A DNA stretch of 64,000 nt from FEN-987 sp964598845 (GCA_964598845.1 CAZRDM010000012.1:3799-67798), one strand, 5' to 3'; shown: positions 18,626 through 27,137, counted from the stretch's first letter. Notes: generated by a model from the sequence alone, not told the origin. Numbers and translations are program-made.

Positions 18626-19020
18626 TCAGCCATACTTGTAAGAGATGCCGAAGCCACCCTTAGGGTGCTTCCATCCTATGTTGTAGCATACGATTCTGCA
18701 TGCCCCGCATTCTACACAAGCGTCATAGGTGATCGTGATCCTATCCTCCTCCCACTTGTAGACATCGGTAGGGCAGACTCTAATACATACAAAGTCGAAT
18801 GGGCATTTCAAGCACATCTTTGGGCTTGGAGAGGGCCCATCGAGAAGGCTGTGATGGTTCCTCCTAGTTTCTCCTTCAGTCGTATCGCTTCTTCAAGAGC
18901 ATTCAGGCAGAAGTGGGTAACGATGGACGGGACACCCTCACGAATCAGATTCAATGTAATGGGGTCGAAGCGGATATCTGTGGCGTCAGGTATGTGTTTG
19001 ACGCAAACTATGATGTGCAA
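18626..19020 (-). pseudogene. etfB (fixA) 5' fragment joined to fixX 3' fragment, internal operon deletion
   Basis: From a TTG at 19020 the frame reads the N-terminus of electron-transfer flavoprotein beta ('MHIIVCVKHIPDATDIRFD', 'REGVPSI', 'ALEEAIRLKE', 'FSMGPLQAQ') and then hits a stop. Directly overlapping in another frame, 18626-18817 encodes the C-terminal end of the FixX ferredoxin-like protein ('LKCPFDFVCIRVCP', 'CVECGACRIVC', 'KGGFGISYKYG'). The remainder of etfB, etfA and fixC, normally between these ends, is absent. The simplest reading is one deletion from within etfB to within fixX. Confidence 0.75.
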
Positions 19021-19163
19021 GCCGCCTCAACCCATTCTTGGCTACTGCCAGATCATCCAAATCGGTTTGCGTCTAAGCCGCGAATTTTCTCCGTTGGAGA
19101 GAGTGAACTGCCCTTTTAGTGTTTCCCGCAAAGAAATGACCCAGAAGATGGATAGCCGTTCTA

Positions 19164-19409
19164 CTATCCAATGTCTGGGGAGGGGGATTCAGGAGCTGTT
19201 TCAGCCGTCGCCGCTTGCCGCTGGGCCTCGATAGCTTTCAACCTAGTAACGTAGCCAGCTATCCTATTTCGCAAGCGCTTCGACTGGGTAAGAACCAATT
19301 CGTTGACTGCTTGTTTGTCAGCTTCAAAGTCTCCGCTGAACCGATCAGGGAACTTTCTCAGAAGTTCCCTTGCAGTCCGCTTAACGATTTCCGGACGAAC
19401 TTTGCCCAA
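19164..19409 (-). CDS. rps17e: ribosomal protein S17e
   Basis: The 81-residue protein shows the S17e pattern: 'GKVRPEIVKRTARELLRKFP', then 'DFEADKQAV' and 'SKRLRNRIAGYVTRLKA', with a variable Ala/Glu-rich tail. S17e is a small-subunit ribosomal protein of archaea and eukaryotes, absent from bacteria. The start is taken as TTG at 19409, where family homology begins; the upstream open frame (to 19544) has no family character. A TATA-like AAAGTTTATG lies about 50 bases upstream. It is flanked by two gene remnants, so it has been preserved in a decaying region. Confidence 0.85.
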   Translation of the reverse strand: MGKVRPEIVKRTARELLRKFPDRFSGDFEADKQAVNELVLTQSKRLRNRIAGYVTRLKAIEAQRQAATAETAPESPSPDIG

Positions 19410-19594
19410 GTGCAGCAGCTCTGAAGTGGAACCCGACAACACCGAGGAGCAGTGAACATAAACTTTGCTAATGACGATTCTGTTAGAGAGATGTGCCTTC
19501 AAACCAACAGAACCCCAATAGTTGGCTTTGTGGCCCGAGGACACATGTCCAAGGCCCTACTTACCAGTCCCCTGAAACGAATCTCTGGAAGTTT

Positions 19595-19950
19595 CTACCA
19601 GATCATTTCACGAACGACATCCATACCTTGCGACTTGAGCTCCCCCAGTTTGCGCACAACTTTGAGAACGATCTTACCAACTGCGGTGACATGGCCTCGG
19701 TTCTCATCCAGCAGTTGCTCGAACCTGTCTAGGTCGTAGTTGGTCTTGTTGGTCGCCGTCCAAGGGTGGATTCCAATGGCCGCAAGGAGCGTTCCCTTGT
19801 AGCGTTCGGCAAGCGAGAGTGTCGCGACTGATGTGTCGCGGTCCATCGCGTCTGAGAGTAGAAGTGAAACGTTCTTCTCTGATGCGTCTTCGAGAATTTG
19901 CTCGATTCGATGGGGGGGTCCACGTAACCTAAAGGTTGCAGCGATCCCAA
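19595..19950 (-). pseudogene. TatD-family metal-dependent hydrolase, N-terminal remnant
   Basis: The frame shows the second strand and helix of the TatD TIM barrel: 'IEQILEDASEKNVSLLLSDA', 'SLAERYKGTLLAAIGIHPW' and 'HVTAVGKIVLK', corresponding to 'AVGIHPW...VAVGEIGLD' of intact enzymes; the Glu ligand in the last motif is Lys. The remaining 150 residues are missing. Just upstream, a run of seven C (revcomp of 19914-19920) separates a TTG-initiated N-terminus from the conserved frame, so a frameshift also occurred there. Confidence 0.6.
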
Positions 19951-20083
19951 CTGCAGTTTATGCTACATGTGGCGCAGATACAGACCATGATTGAGGCGTT
20001 TTTTACAATAAAACCGTTCGCTTCGCTCAATGTAAGGCCGATACGTGAAAAGATTAGCCTATCATGCCTTATTGGCGGCAAGG

Positions 20084-20097
20084 AGCAAGTTTTAATA
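20084..20097 (+). promoter_or_regulatory. BRE/TATA promoter of the histone gene
   Basis: AGCAAGTTTTAATA combines a purine-rich BRE-like stretch with a good archaeal TATA box. Standard spacing puts transcription start near 20120, leaving about 14 bases before the ATG at 20134. Confidence 0.5.
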
Positions 20098-20133
20098 GCT
20101 TCTCCCTGTACGCGTGAAAAAACGTGGTTTTTG

Positions 20134-20358
20134 ATGGCTCCTGGCGAGCTCTCATCAGCCGCTGTGCGAAGGCTAATCGAGATGGCGGGTGCCGACAGGG
20201 TCGGCGACGACGCTGTCGAGGAGCTTGGCAAGATACTGGAAGATTTCGCAGTCAAAGTTGGCAAAGAGGCAACAGGGCTCGCTAAACACGCGGGTAGGAA
20301 GACTGTGAAAGCTCAGGATATCCAGCTCGCGATCAAGAGGGTTCCTCCACCCTCATGA
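20134..20358 (+). CDS. archaeal histone
   Basis: The 74-residue protein has the histone fold of three helices: 'LSSAAVRRLIEMAGADRVG' (alpha 1), 'DDAVEELGKILEDFAVKVG' (alpha 2), and 'AGRKTVKAQDIQLAIKR' (alpha 3, with the RKTV/KAxD loop typical of archaeal histones). It wraps and compacts DNA as dimers or oligomers. The ATG at 20134 is the family start; the frame is open upstream to 19936 but without homology. A strong promoter precedes it and a terminator hairpin follows at 20384, so it is monocistronic. Confidence 0.92.
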   Translation: MAPGELSSAAVRRLIEMAGADRVGDDAVEELGKILEDFAVKVGKEATGLAKHAGRKTVKAQDIQLAIKRVPPPS

Positions 20359-20383
20359 GCACGTCACTACTATAGGGATTGTC

Positions 20384-20412
20384 CCCCCGTTTTCCGGGGG
20401 CTATTTATTGTT
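20384..20412 (+). terminator. GC hairpin plus T-rich tail after the histone gene
   Basis: A 6-bp CCCCCG/CGGGGG stem (20384-20389 with 20395-20400) and loop TTTTC are followed by the T-rich CTATTTATTGTTG. It lies 26 bases after the histone stop. Confidence 0.5.
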
Positions 20413-20487
20413 GAGGTGGGGGTGGGGGCAGTATGCGCGTTTTGGCGCACTCCCCTCTGAGATCGCGATTGCTATATCGGAGTAACT

Positions 20488-20910
20488 CTAGTGGCACGGT
20501 TTCGTTTTTTCGATGGGCGATTTGTGGGCTGTTCTGAAGGATAGACCGCAACCGCAGCTTACTAGTGCGTTTGGGTTGTTGAACTTGAACCCAGACGACT
20601 GTATAGTCTCGTAGTAGTCGACCTGCATTCCCTTCAGATATTCCAAACTCTTCGGATCGACCACGATCTTGTATCCTTCATATTCCAAGACATAATCGTC
20701 TGGTTTCACGAATCCCATAACCATACTATAGTTCAGGCCTGCGCAACCTCCGCCAATTACGAAAATCCTCAATGCCTTTCCGTCATTCTCGGGCTTTTGC
20801 AGTATCTGCTTTGCATGCTGCAGGGCTCGCTCGTCAGCGAAAGAACCAGCGACTAGTGTCTTCTTAGGATGCTGAGGATCGCGATAACCAAGAACGCTAC
20901 CCCGGTCCAA
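20488..20910 (-). CDS. A-type iron-sulfur cluster carrier (IscA/ErpA/HesB-like)
   Basis: The 140-residue frame contains the three cluster-binding cysteines of A-type carriers: 'VIGGGCAGLNYSM' and 'ALVSCGCGLSF' (CxC). 'DDYVLEYEGYKIVVDPKS' matches the central beta region. These proteins deliver Fe-S clusters to apoproteins. The N-terminus is uncertain: the TTG at 20910 overlaps the upstream membrane-protein gene by 58 bases, and no later ATG precedes the conserved region. The C-terminal tail after CGCG is longer than usual. Confidence 0.8.
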   Translation of the reverse strand: MDRGSVLGYRDPQHPKKTLVAGSFADERALQHAKQILQKPENDGKALRIFVIGGGCAGLNYSMVMGFVKPDDYVLEYEGYKIVVDPKSLEYLKGMQVDYYETIQSSGFKFNNPNALVSCGCGLSFRTAHKSPIEKTKPCH

Positions 20911-21062
20911 GTGAGGCTTCGTGTGAAAAACCAGACAACTCCCGCTACAATCATCGCTGGCAACAGTAAGAAGAAGGTCCGAAGTACTGCCAGTATGAAT
21001 ACCGCGACAATCAGCAATATGATCAGAATAATCAGTTCAGAGGTCGGCGGCAAGAACGCCAT
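20853..21062 (-). CDS. small two-helix membrane protein
   Basis: Sixty-nine residues from an ATG at 21062, consisting almost wholly of two hydrophobic stretches ('ELIILIILLIVAVFILAVL' and 'LLLPAMIVAGVVWFF') and a third short one near the C-terminus. It overlaps the Fe-S carrier gene, suggesting co-transcription. No family recognised. Confidence 0.5.
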   Translation of the reverse strand: MAFLPPTSELIILIILLIVAVFILAVLRTFFLLLPAMIVAGVVWFFTRSLTWTGVAFLVIAILSILRRH

Positions 21063-21201
21063 TGCAGCTCACATCTGCTTCAACTGTTTCAGGGCAGCTT
21101 TATGGCTTTGTGGGGCTCAAAGTGGAAAAGCAGCATATTCTCTCCCACTTCCAACCGACCTTAAATTCACAGCAAACATGCCTCAGCGTCAGGTGCATTG
21201 A

Positions 21202-21285
21202 TTGGCCAAGAGAAAGAAGCCAAAGATGAAGGTGTTGCATGAAGCGGCGCGAATAGAACTGCTTCCAGAAGAGTACCAGTCCTAA
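21202..21285 (+). CDS. 27-residue basic mini-ORF with Shine-Dalgarno
   Basis: A TTG at 21202 lies six bases after AGGTG and opens a 27-codon frame with a basic start ('LAKRKKPKMKVLHE') and acidic end ('LLPEEYQS'). A TATA-like CCTTAAATT lies about 35-45 bases before it, so both transcription and translation signals exist. No family recognised. The rest of 21063-21426 contains nothing else I can support. Confidence 0.35.
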   Translation: MAKRKKPKMKVLHEAARIELLPEEYQS

Positions 21286-21426
21286 ACATACTCTGCGGTT
21301 CGGGGCATTGTTGCAGTATGGGCGCAGGAGGACTAGGCTGGTGTCGATGACTCCTTGATGCACGTGTCAGTGCTATGCCAAAAAGCCTACACACCTGCCC
21401 GTCATCGGCTGAGCCTTATGGTTTGG

Positions 21427-22236
21427 CTAGCTCGGGATCCAGTATGTTGTGAACCTTGTTCTCAGAAAGATCGCCAAGATCAGGAGTGAAGTCAAGGAGA
21501 AGATCGAAACGTAATCGAGGGTCTTCAGTGACAGCGTGCGATACCACGTTCGTTCCTTCCTTGATCCGAAAGCCCTCAGCTCCATAGCGTCTGCGATGTC
21601 GTAGATCGAGAGCATCGCGTTTACAGCTACCGGGACCAAGAGCGGAACAGTGTTCAGGATTCGCGCAAAGAGTCCTCCCTTAGCTTTTACCTTGAATCCC
21701 CGTGCCATCTGCGCATTCATCGTTGTTTCCAGTTCCTCGACATAAACCGGCAAGTACCGAAGTGAAAGATCGACCACAAAAGCGCCCTTGTAGGGCAATC
21801 GGAGTCTTGCCAAAGCGGGTGCATAAAGTCCGGGGTCTGTTGTCATTATCACCGATACCGAAACGATGGCTAATGACAAGAACCTCATGATTGCGGCGAG
21901 GGCGAAGACTAGGCCTTCAACAGTGATCTTGAAGATCCAGTAACTCGCAATCGTATGGGGATCGGGTACTGTTGCTCCCAGAAATGTGAAGAGGGCGTTA
22001 ATGGAAGAGATGAACGCGATGATGGTCAAGAGGAACTTCCAGGTCCCTTTCACTTCCTTGAAGGGGATCTTGGCTGAAAGATAGAGGAGGATGGAAGCCA
22101 AGAAGGGAAATATGAGTATTCTGATATCGAGAAAGGCAACTTCGGTAAAAATGAATAGAATAACAAGTAGGAATTTTGCTCTCGGATCGAGCCTGTGCAG
22201 TAATGTATTTCCGGGGAAGTACTTGATCTGTATCAT
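21427..22236 (-). CDS. ecfT: ECF transporter transmembrane subunit EcfT (system 1)
   Basis: The 269-residue membrane protein begins 'MIQIKYFPGNTLLHRLDPRAKF', the hallmark EcfT start, and holds the coupling-helix motifs 'ARGF' (in 'MNAQMARGFKVKAKGG') and 'ELRAFGSRKERTWY' (second ARG-type motif). It couples the EcfA ATPase to vitamin-binding S components. Last gene of a three-gene operon (ecfA, S component, ecfT), starting 12 bases after the S-component stop. Confidence 0.9.
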   Translation of the reverse strand: MIQIKYFPGNTLLHRLDPRAKFLLVILFIFTEVAFLDIRILIFPFLASILLYLSAKIPFKEVKGTWKFLLTIIAFISSINALFTFLGATVPDPHTIASYWIFKITVEGLVFALAAIMRFLSLAIVSVSVIMTTDPGLYAPALARLRLPYKGAFVVDLSLRYLPVYVEELETTMNAQMARGFKVKAKGGLFARILNTVPLLVPVAVNAMLSIYDIADAMELRAFGSRKERTWYRTLSLKTLDYVSIFSLTSLLILAIFLRTRFTTYWIPS

Positions 22237-22248
22237 TGACCTTGCGTT

Positions 22249-22818
22249 CTAGACCCTTCGGGCGCGTCCCGCGGTGGCCGAGGCGTACGCGTAAAGCAAG
22301 ATGGGTGCCAGAATCGCGCCATTCACGGCGTCCGTCGCGCCCGCCGAATAGAACTCTGCCAATGCCGCTTCAATCGTACTGATGCCGATTTGGAATACGT
22401 AGTCTGTCAAAGCAGCAAATCCAATTCCGATGATTGAACCCAGAATTGCAAGTACGGCAGCAGCAACTAGGCCCTGCGCTTTTGTCCAATCGGTTCGTTT
22501 GACGATGAAGTATCCAATCCCAGGGACTGCACCGAGCAGTCCATTTCCGATATCCCAGTTCCAGAAGAATCCGCCGAAAGACACTGCATCAGAGAGTATG
22601 TTGCCCAGAAATCCCGAGACGAACCCGGTAATCGGTCCAAATACGAACCCAAAGAGCATTGGGATAGCCACAGTCGGTCGGACCGCGATCAAGCCGACAC
22701 CCGGAATCTGCAGTGCGTTAAACGGAATTGTTAGCGCCGCGTAAAGTGCCGTGCCGACAGCCATTGCAACGATCTGCTTAGCTGAGAAGAGTGATTCCTT
22801 AACTTCCGTCGTACCCAA
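22249..22818 (-). CDS. ECF transporter substrate-binding S component (system 1)
   Basis: About 189 residues with five to six membrane helices, starting at TTG 22818 (GGAAGAGA upstream) rather than at 22896, which would overlap ecfA. 'AVRPTVAIPMLFGFVFGP' and 'GFVSGFLGNILSDA' are typical of the S-component membrane core. Located between its ATPase and EcfT genes, so it should be the dedicated substrate-binding subunit. The substrate (vitamin or precursor) cannot be assigned from sequence. Confidence 0.8.
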   Translation of the reverse strand: MGTTEVKESLFSAKQIVAMAVGTALYAALTIPFNALQIPGVGLIAVRPTVAIPMLFGFVFGPITGFVSGFLGNILSDAVSFGGFFWNWDIGNGLLGAVPGIGYFIVKRTDWTKAQGLVAAAVLAILGSIIGIGFAALTDYVFQIGISTIEAALAEFYSAGATDAVNGAILAPILLYAYASATAGRARRV

Positions 22819-22852
22819 TCTCTTCCGCCACGAATTCGTTCTCGTGTGCTCA

Positions 22853-24481
22853 CTATTTAAGGGCTGGCTTACTCTCAGAGGCGCCGACGAGTTCACTGAG
22901 TGTCAAAACAGATATCCCGCCCGTTATTTCTCGGGATAAAGTGATTAGTGAGGTTTCACGAATCGCGCCCTGGACAAGTACCTTAGGGTCTGCAAGAACA
23001 CTCTTGGTCCTGCCCTCCGCAATCACTTTCCCATCTTTGAGCACGACAGCGCGGTCTGTGTACTCTATCGCTAGATCTGGATCGTGTGTTATGACGATAA
23101 ACGATCCAACCCGTTCTTGGAGGCTCCTGATAAAGCTCATGAAGTTCGAGTAGCTCCTGTAATCTTGTCCCGCGGTTGGTTCATCTAGTATGACGCATCT
23201 CGGCTCCATCGTGAGAACAGACCCCACGCAAATTCGCTTCTTTTCACCGAAACTTGAAGCGAAGGGTGATTTCTCGAGTAGATGATCAATCGAGCAACGT
23301 TTCGCCACCTCAGGAGCAATTCTCGATATATCCGCTGCAGGGATTCCGATATTCTTGGGACCAAACGCTAACTCCTCTCGAACGGTTCTCGCAAAGAGCA
23401 TTGAAAAGGGATTTTGAAAGACTAGGCACACCGAGCGTGCGATCTCCGATGTGTCGACTGTCCGCGTGTCTTTGCGCATAACGAGAACACGTCCCGAGCT
23501 GGGTTTGAGGAGACCAATCATGCAGAGAGCAAGTGTGGATTTGCCAGCGCCATTGTTTCCCAGTAGGGCGACACTTTCGCCTTCATGCACAGCAAAATTG
23601 ATGTTATCAAGCGCACGTATTCCGCCTGAATACTCGAAGGTAAGATTCTCCACTCGAATGAGTTCCTCGCCAATCTTCGGTGGCGCGGACACTCTTACTC
23701 CTCCAAGAAGACTCGCTCTGATACGCGATGGAACGCTCCTGAGAATCAGTTCAGCTGGAATCTTGAGAATGTCGCCAAAGTCCATCAAAACTTCAGGGTC
23801 CTTGCTATCTCCGACAATTCTCCCACTATCTATGATGACCACACGGGTCGGTTTAGCATGAAGGACCTCTTCCGTTCGATGTTCCGCTACAACCACGGTC
23901 TTGCCGGATTGATGAAGTTCGCGAAAGATGCTTCGCATGAGTTTGACCCCGTTTGAGTCGAGGTTGGCAAGCGGTTCGTCGAAGAGAAGGATATCTGGCT
24001 CCATCGCTAGGATGTCGGCTATTGCAAGCCTCTGCCTTTGGCCTCCCGAGAGAGCGAAAATTGACCGTTTTCGCAGATCTGTGATGCCCATTGATGATAG
24101 ACTGCGTTCAACACGATGTACAATTTCCTCCCTAGGAAGTGCCAAGTTGCCTGGACCAAAGGCCACGTCATCTTCAACAATTGAGGATACAAGTTGCTTG
24201 TCAGTTTCTTGAAGAACCGTGCCAATAACTAGAGACAGATCCAAGAACCGTGACTTCGTCACGGAGCGATTTCGAACTCTCACCTCGCCTGAATAACGGC
24301 CCAAGTAGCGATGTGGAATTAGGCCATTGACACATTTCAGGAGAGTTGATTTTCCAGATCCGCTCGCGCCAGCTAGGAGAACGAATTCGTTTCCTTCAAT
24401 CGCTAGATTCACGCGATTGAGGGCGGGCTCAGCGCGACTTTCGTAGGTAAATGAGAGGTTATTGATTTCGATTTCAGGCAA
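22853..24481 (-). CDS. ecfA: ECF transporter ATPase, two ABC domains fused (EcfA1-EcfA2, system 1)
   Basis: The 542-residue protein contains two complete ABC domains. Domain 1 has 'GASGSGKSTLLKC', 'LSGGQRQRLAI' and 'ILLFDEPLANLD'; domain 2 has 'GNNGAGKSTLALC', a degenerate signature 'SFGEKKRICVG' and 'CVILDEPTAGQD'. This replaces the usual pair of separate EcfA proteins. The start is a TTG at 24481 directly before the first strand 'PEIEINNLSFTY'. It is the first gene of the operon. Confidence 0.9.
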   Translation of the reverse strand: MPEIEINNLSFTYESRAEPALNRVNLAIEGNEFVLLAGASGSGKSTLLKCVNGLIPHRYLGRYSGEVRVRNRSVTKSRFLDLSLVIGTVLQETDKQLVSSIVEDDVAFGPGNLALPREEIVHRVERSLSSMGITDLRKRSIFALSGGQRQRLAIADILAMEPDILLFDEPLANLDSNGVKLMRSIFRELHQSGKTVVVAEHRTEEVLHAKPTRVVIIDSGRIVGDSKDPEVLMDFGDILKIPAELILRSVPSRIRASLLGGVRVSAPPKIGEELIRVENLTFEYSGGIRALDNINFAVHEGESVALLGNNGAGKSTLALCMIGLLKPSSGRVLVMRKDTRTVDTSEIARSVCLVFQNPFSMLFARTVREELAFGPKNIGIPAADISRIAPEVAKRCSIDHLLEKSPFASSFGEKKRICVGSVLTMEPRCVILDEPTAGQDYRSYSNFMSFIRSLQERVGSFIVITHDPDLAIEYTDRAVVLKDGKVIAEGRTKSVLADPKVLVQGAIRETSLITLSREITGGISVLTLSELVGASESKPALK

Positions 24482-24516
24482 CTCATAGCACTGGCGCGAA
24501 AGGATGTTTTTCTCTC

Positions 24517-25629
24517 TTAGATGACCAGCTTTCCTCTGTCGATCAGAACTGTTCCGTCTAGGGCGAGGGTGGCGTCGGCCACGGTTCCTGAGTAGAAGAA
24601 TCCTCGCTTATTGGTGCCCCCTAGGTCTTCGTTTCCTCCAATGGCAATACCTACAGCGCCTTGAACAAGATGATTGACAGTGTAGCCTAACTTCGCCTTC
24701 GGATTCAGGCCTATTGTCAAGGCGGATATGCGATCCCTATCTCCCGACGCCGACTCCCATTGCCTACGTAATTCGAGGGCGTGCCTGTCGCCTTCAAAAG
24801 AAGTCACTCTTCCATCCCGAAATGTCCATACGAGTCTACGTATGGTCCTTCCAGCCCAGGGTGTAGGTACGGCGAGTACTGCTTTGCCATTGGCTGAGTC
24901 CTCTACTATGGCAACTTGGACAGAGCCAGCCGGGATCGAAGCCTCTAAGGTATCGTTCGCTATGTCTTCTTCGTCGACTATTCCGTCATCAACTCTCGGT
25001 TTTCTCCCTTTGACGGAAAATTCCAGTTCCGTCCCGTTCGGGGAGACGACTTTGACTCTCGCCGAGGATTGAAGTCTCGTGACGACCTCAGTGCCACGCT
25101 TGGCAAGTGCTTCGGGATCGACTGTGGAGGCCGCCTTTATCATACGTTCCCAAGCTGTGAAGTTCAATCGATAAGCTTTGGCGCGAGGTTTTGTTACAGA
25201 TCCTAATCCGATTCCGAGGGATCGAACCTTTCGCTCTGTGGCTAGAGGATAGTGAGCCTCTGATTCTCCCGCTTCATTTGCTGCAAGTTTCTCTGGGGGA
25301 ACCTTTCGGAAGATCGCTGGATCGTACACTCCACCAAGCCAGAATTGTGCTGTTGAATTGCGTGTAAGCTCCCTACACCAAATTGACGGTTGGCGTAGGC
25401 TTTCCTCGGAAAGGTGCGTCAAGAACCCAAGGTAGTAGCGGTCGCTCCACAGATTCAACAAAACGTCCGCTCCATTCTTGAAACATCTTATCGCAATGTC
25501 CTCAGCCAGTCTCGTCAAATGGGGGTTGAAGAATATTGTGACTGCGTCATCGGATCTGATGCGGAGACACTTGTTGACGGCAAGCTCGGCCAATAATTTC
25601 GGCATAACTTTCACGGCAAGATGATTCAT
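24517..25629 (-). CDS. M29 aminopeptidase-like / NicX-like protein lacking clear metal ligands
   Basis: The 370-residue protein has the layout of the M29 (aminopeptidase T) superfamily: an N-terminal domain, 'VKVVSPNGTELEFSVKGRKP', and the late block 'IGLNPKAKLGYTVNHL' plus 'GAVGIAIGGNEDLGGTN'. In M29 enzymes that block carries His ligands ('GxxHIAxG' and a following 'HxD'); here Gly and 'ALDG' occupy these places. It may be an inactive paralogue or belong to the NicX-like dioxygenase branch, which uses a similar fold. ATG start. Divergent from the F420-type oxidoreductase. Confidence 0.6.
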   Translation of the reverse strand: MNHLAVKVMPKLLAELAVNKCLRIRSDDAVTIFFNPHLTRLAEDIAIRCFKNGADVLLNLWSDRYYLGFLTHLSEESLRQPSIWCRELTRNSTAQFWLGGVYDPAIFRKVPPEKLAANEAGESEAHYPLATERKVRSLGIGLGSVTKPRAKAYRLNFTAWERMIKAASTVDPEALAKRGTEVVTRLQSSARVKVVSPNGTELEFSVKGRKPRVDDGIVDEEDIANDTLEASIPAGSVQVAIVEDSANGKAVLAVPTPWAGRTIRRLVWTFRDGRVTSFEGDRHALELRRQWESASGDRDRISALTIGLNPKAKLGYTVNHLVQGAVGIAIGGNEDLGGTNKRGFFYSGTVADATLALDGTVLIDRGKLVI

Positions 25630-25672
25630 GGTTCACGTAATAATTGTTCTTACGCATCAATGCGCTTGCGTT

Positions 25673-25684
25673 ACCTTTTTATCG
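25673..25684 (+). promoter_or_regulatory. putative TATA box for the LLM-class oxidoreductase
   Basis: ACCTTTTTATCG lies about 30 bases before the ATG at 25712, consistent with an almost leaderless transcript; no Shine-Dalgarno is seen. Confidence 0.4.
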
Positions 25685-25711
25685 AAAATAGGGTAGGCGT
25701 CGCGAATCGCA

Positions 25712-26659
25712 ATGTCCACTAGCATAATGTTGAGCGGCAACGGAGACCTCGACTCGCAACGCATATCGGAGATCAGCGCTGAGGCGGAGAAACGTGGTTT
25801 CACGGGGCTCTGGTTTGGAGAGACAACTATTCGCGATGCATCCGTGCTAGCAACGATTGCAGCCTGTGCAACAAGGAAGATCCAGCTGGGCACGTCGATT
25901 GTTAACATATTCACAAGGTCGCCAGGCCAATTGGCTTTGATAGGCGCGACTGTCAATGAGCTCAGCGGGGGGAGGTTTACTCTTGGCTTGGGAGTAAGTA
26001 CCCCCGCAATTGTGGAGAGCTGGCACGGACAGAGGTTTGACACACCAATTCGTAGACTCGACGAGACAGTCAAACTGTTGCGCCAATATTTTTTGGGGGA
26101 AAGATTCAGCTTCCAAGGTTCCTACTATTCCCCTACGAATGCCAGATTTAGAACCAAAGCCCCGCCTCGGATAGCTCTAGCTGCGTTGAACGATCAGATG
26201 ATCAAGAAGGCGGGCTCTCTCGCCGACAGGGTTATTCTAAACCTCTATCCTCCGGATCGGATCGGGCATGCCATTCAGTTGATTGAACATGGTCGTCGAG
26301 AAATGGGAAGAAAGGAGCGGCCAGTTCTATCAGTTATGTTGTATTCCTACGTCCTAGGGGATGATGATAGAGGCCTCGATGCTGGAAAAGATTTGGTAAG
26401 TTTCTACGCGAGTGCACCCGCCTACTCCGTGCTCTTTTCAAGCATCGGTTTCGCCCTCCAAGCGAAAGCCATGATGGAGGCATGGAAAGCGAAGGACAGG
26501 GATGGGGTGAAACGTATCGTTACGCGCGAAATGGTCGACAGGTTAATGGTTCTCGGGACGGTTCGGGAACTCAGAGAGCGGGTGAAACTTTACCATGAGA
26601 ATGGCGTGGATGACGTATTCATCTCACCATCGCCTTTCGGGAATTACGAGGCGAACATA
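25712..26659 (+). CDS. LLM-class (F420-dependent-type) oxidoreductase, 3' end in gap
   Basis: The first 316 residues of a luciferase-like TIM-barrel oxidoreductase are present. 'GFTGLWFGE', 'IQLGTSIVNIFTRSP' and 'LSGGRFTLGLGVSTP' match F420-dependent members such as the Mer (methylene-tetrahydromethanopterin reductase) group, and 'VLGTVRELRERVKLYHENG' is the typical C-terminal region. Flavin cannot be excluded as cofactor. The last few residues are lost in the N-run. Confidence 0.8.
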
Positions 26660-26759
26660 NNNNNNNNNNNNNNNNNNNNNNNNNNNNNNNNNNNNNNNNN
26701 NNNNNNNNNNNNNNNNNNNNNNNNNNNNNNNNNNNNNNNNNNNNNNNNNNNNNNNNNNN
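26660..26759. other. assembly gap (100 N)
   Basis: Exactly 100 N; removes the 3' end of the LLM-class oxidoreductase and possibly the upstream region of the next gene. Confidence 0.99.
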
Positions 26760-26777
26760 GAGAGAAAGTTCTTCCGA

Positions 26778-27017
26778 ATGCGACGCCCGGTGTACGGGTT
26801 GCTGCCCAGCCTATTCTTGAAATCAATAGGTGTCTGCCTGCTTATCTTCGGGTTGTATGATACACGAGTCTATTGGTACAGTCTCAGACATGGTCATGGA
26901 ACATTTGATTTCTTCGGGAAGACCATCCCGGCAAGTCACATACTCATCAAATTGGGATTTGGTGGCGTCTTGACCTTCTACTACGTGGTTGGATCGACCC
27001 TCATCATTTTCGGATAG
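26778..27017 (+). CDS. small membrane protein, two predicted helices
   Basis: From the ATG at 26778 the frame gives 79 residues with two clear membrane segments ('PSLFLKSIGVCLLIFGLY' and 'GVLTFYYVVGSTLIIFG') around a polar loop. GAGAGAAAG lies upstream. The frame also reads back into the gap, so the start is not certain. No family recognised. Confidence 0.5.
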   Translation: MRRPVYGLLPSLFLKSIGVCLLIFGLYDTRVYWYSLRHGHGTFDFFGKTIPASHILIKLGFGGVLTFYYVVGSTLIIFG

Positions 27018-27137
27018 CGTCAAGTTCGTGACGTAGAAAACTAGGAATTCGTGAAGGTCCGCGATACCTGTCTTGTCAGTTTTGGTAAGCAGAAGCAGGC
27101 GTAATAACCTCCCCGATCTCCTCAGAATTCGAGCGAA

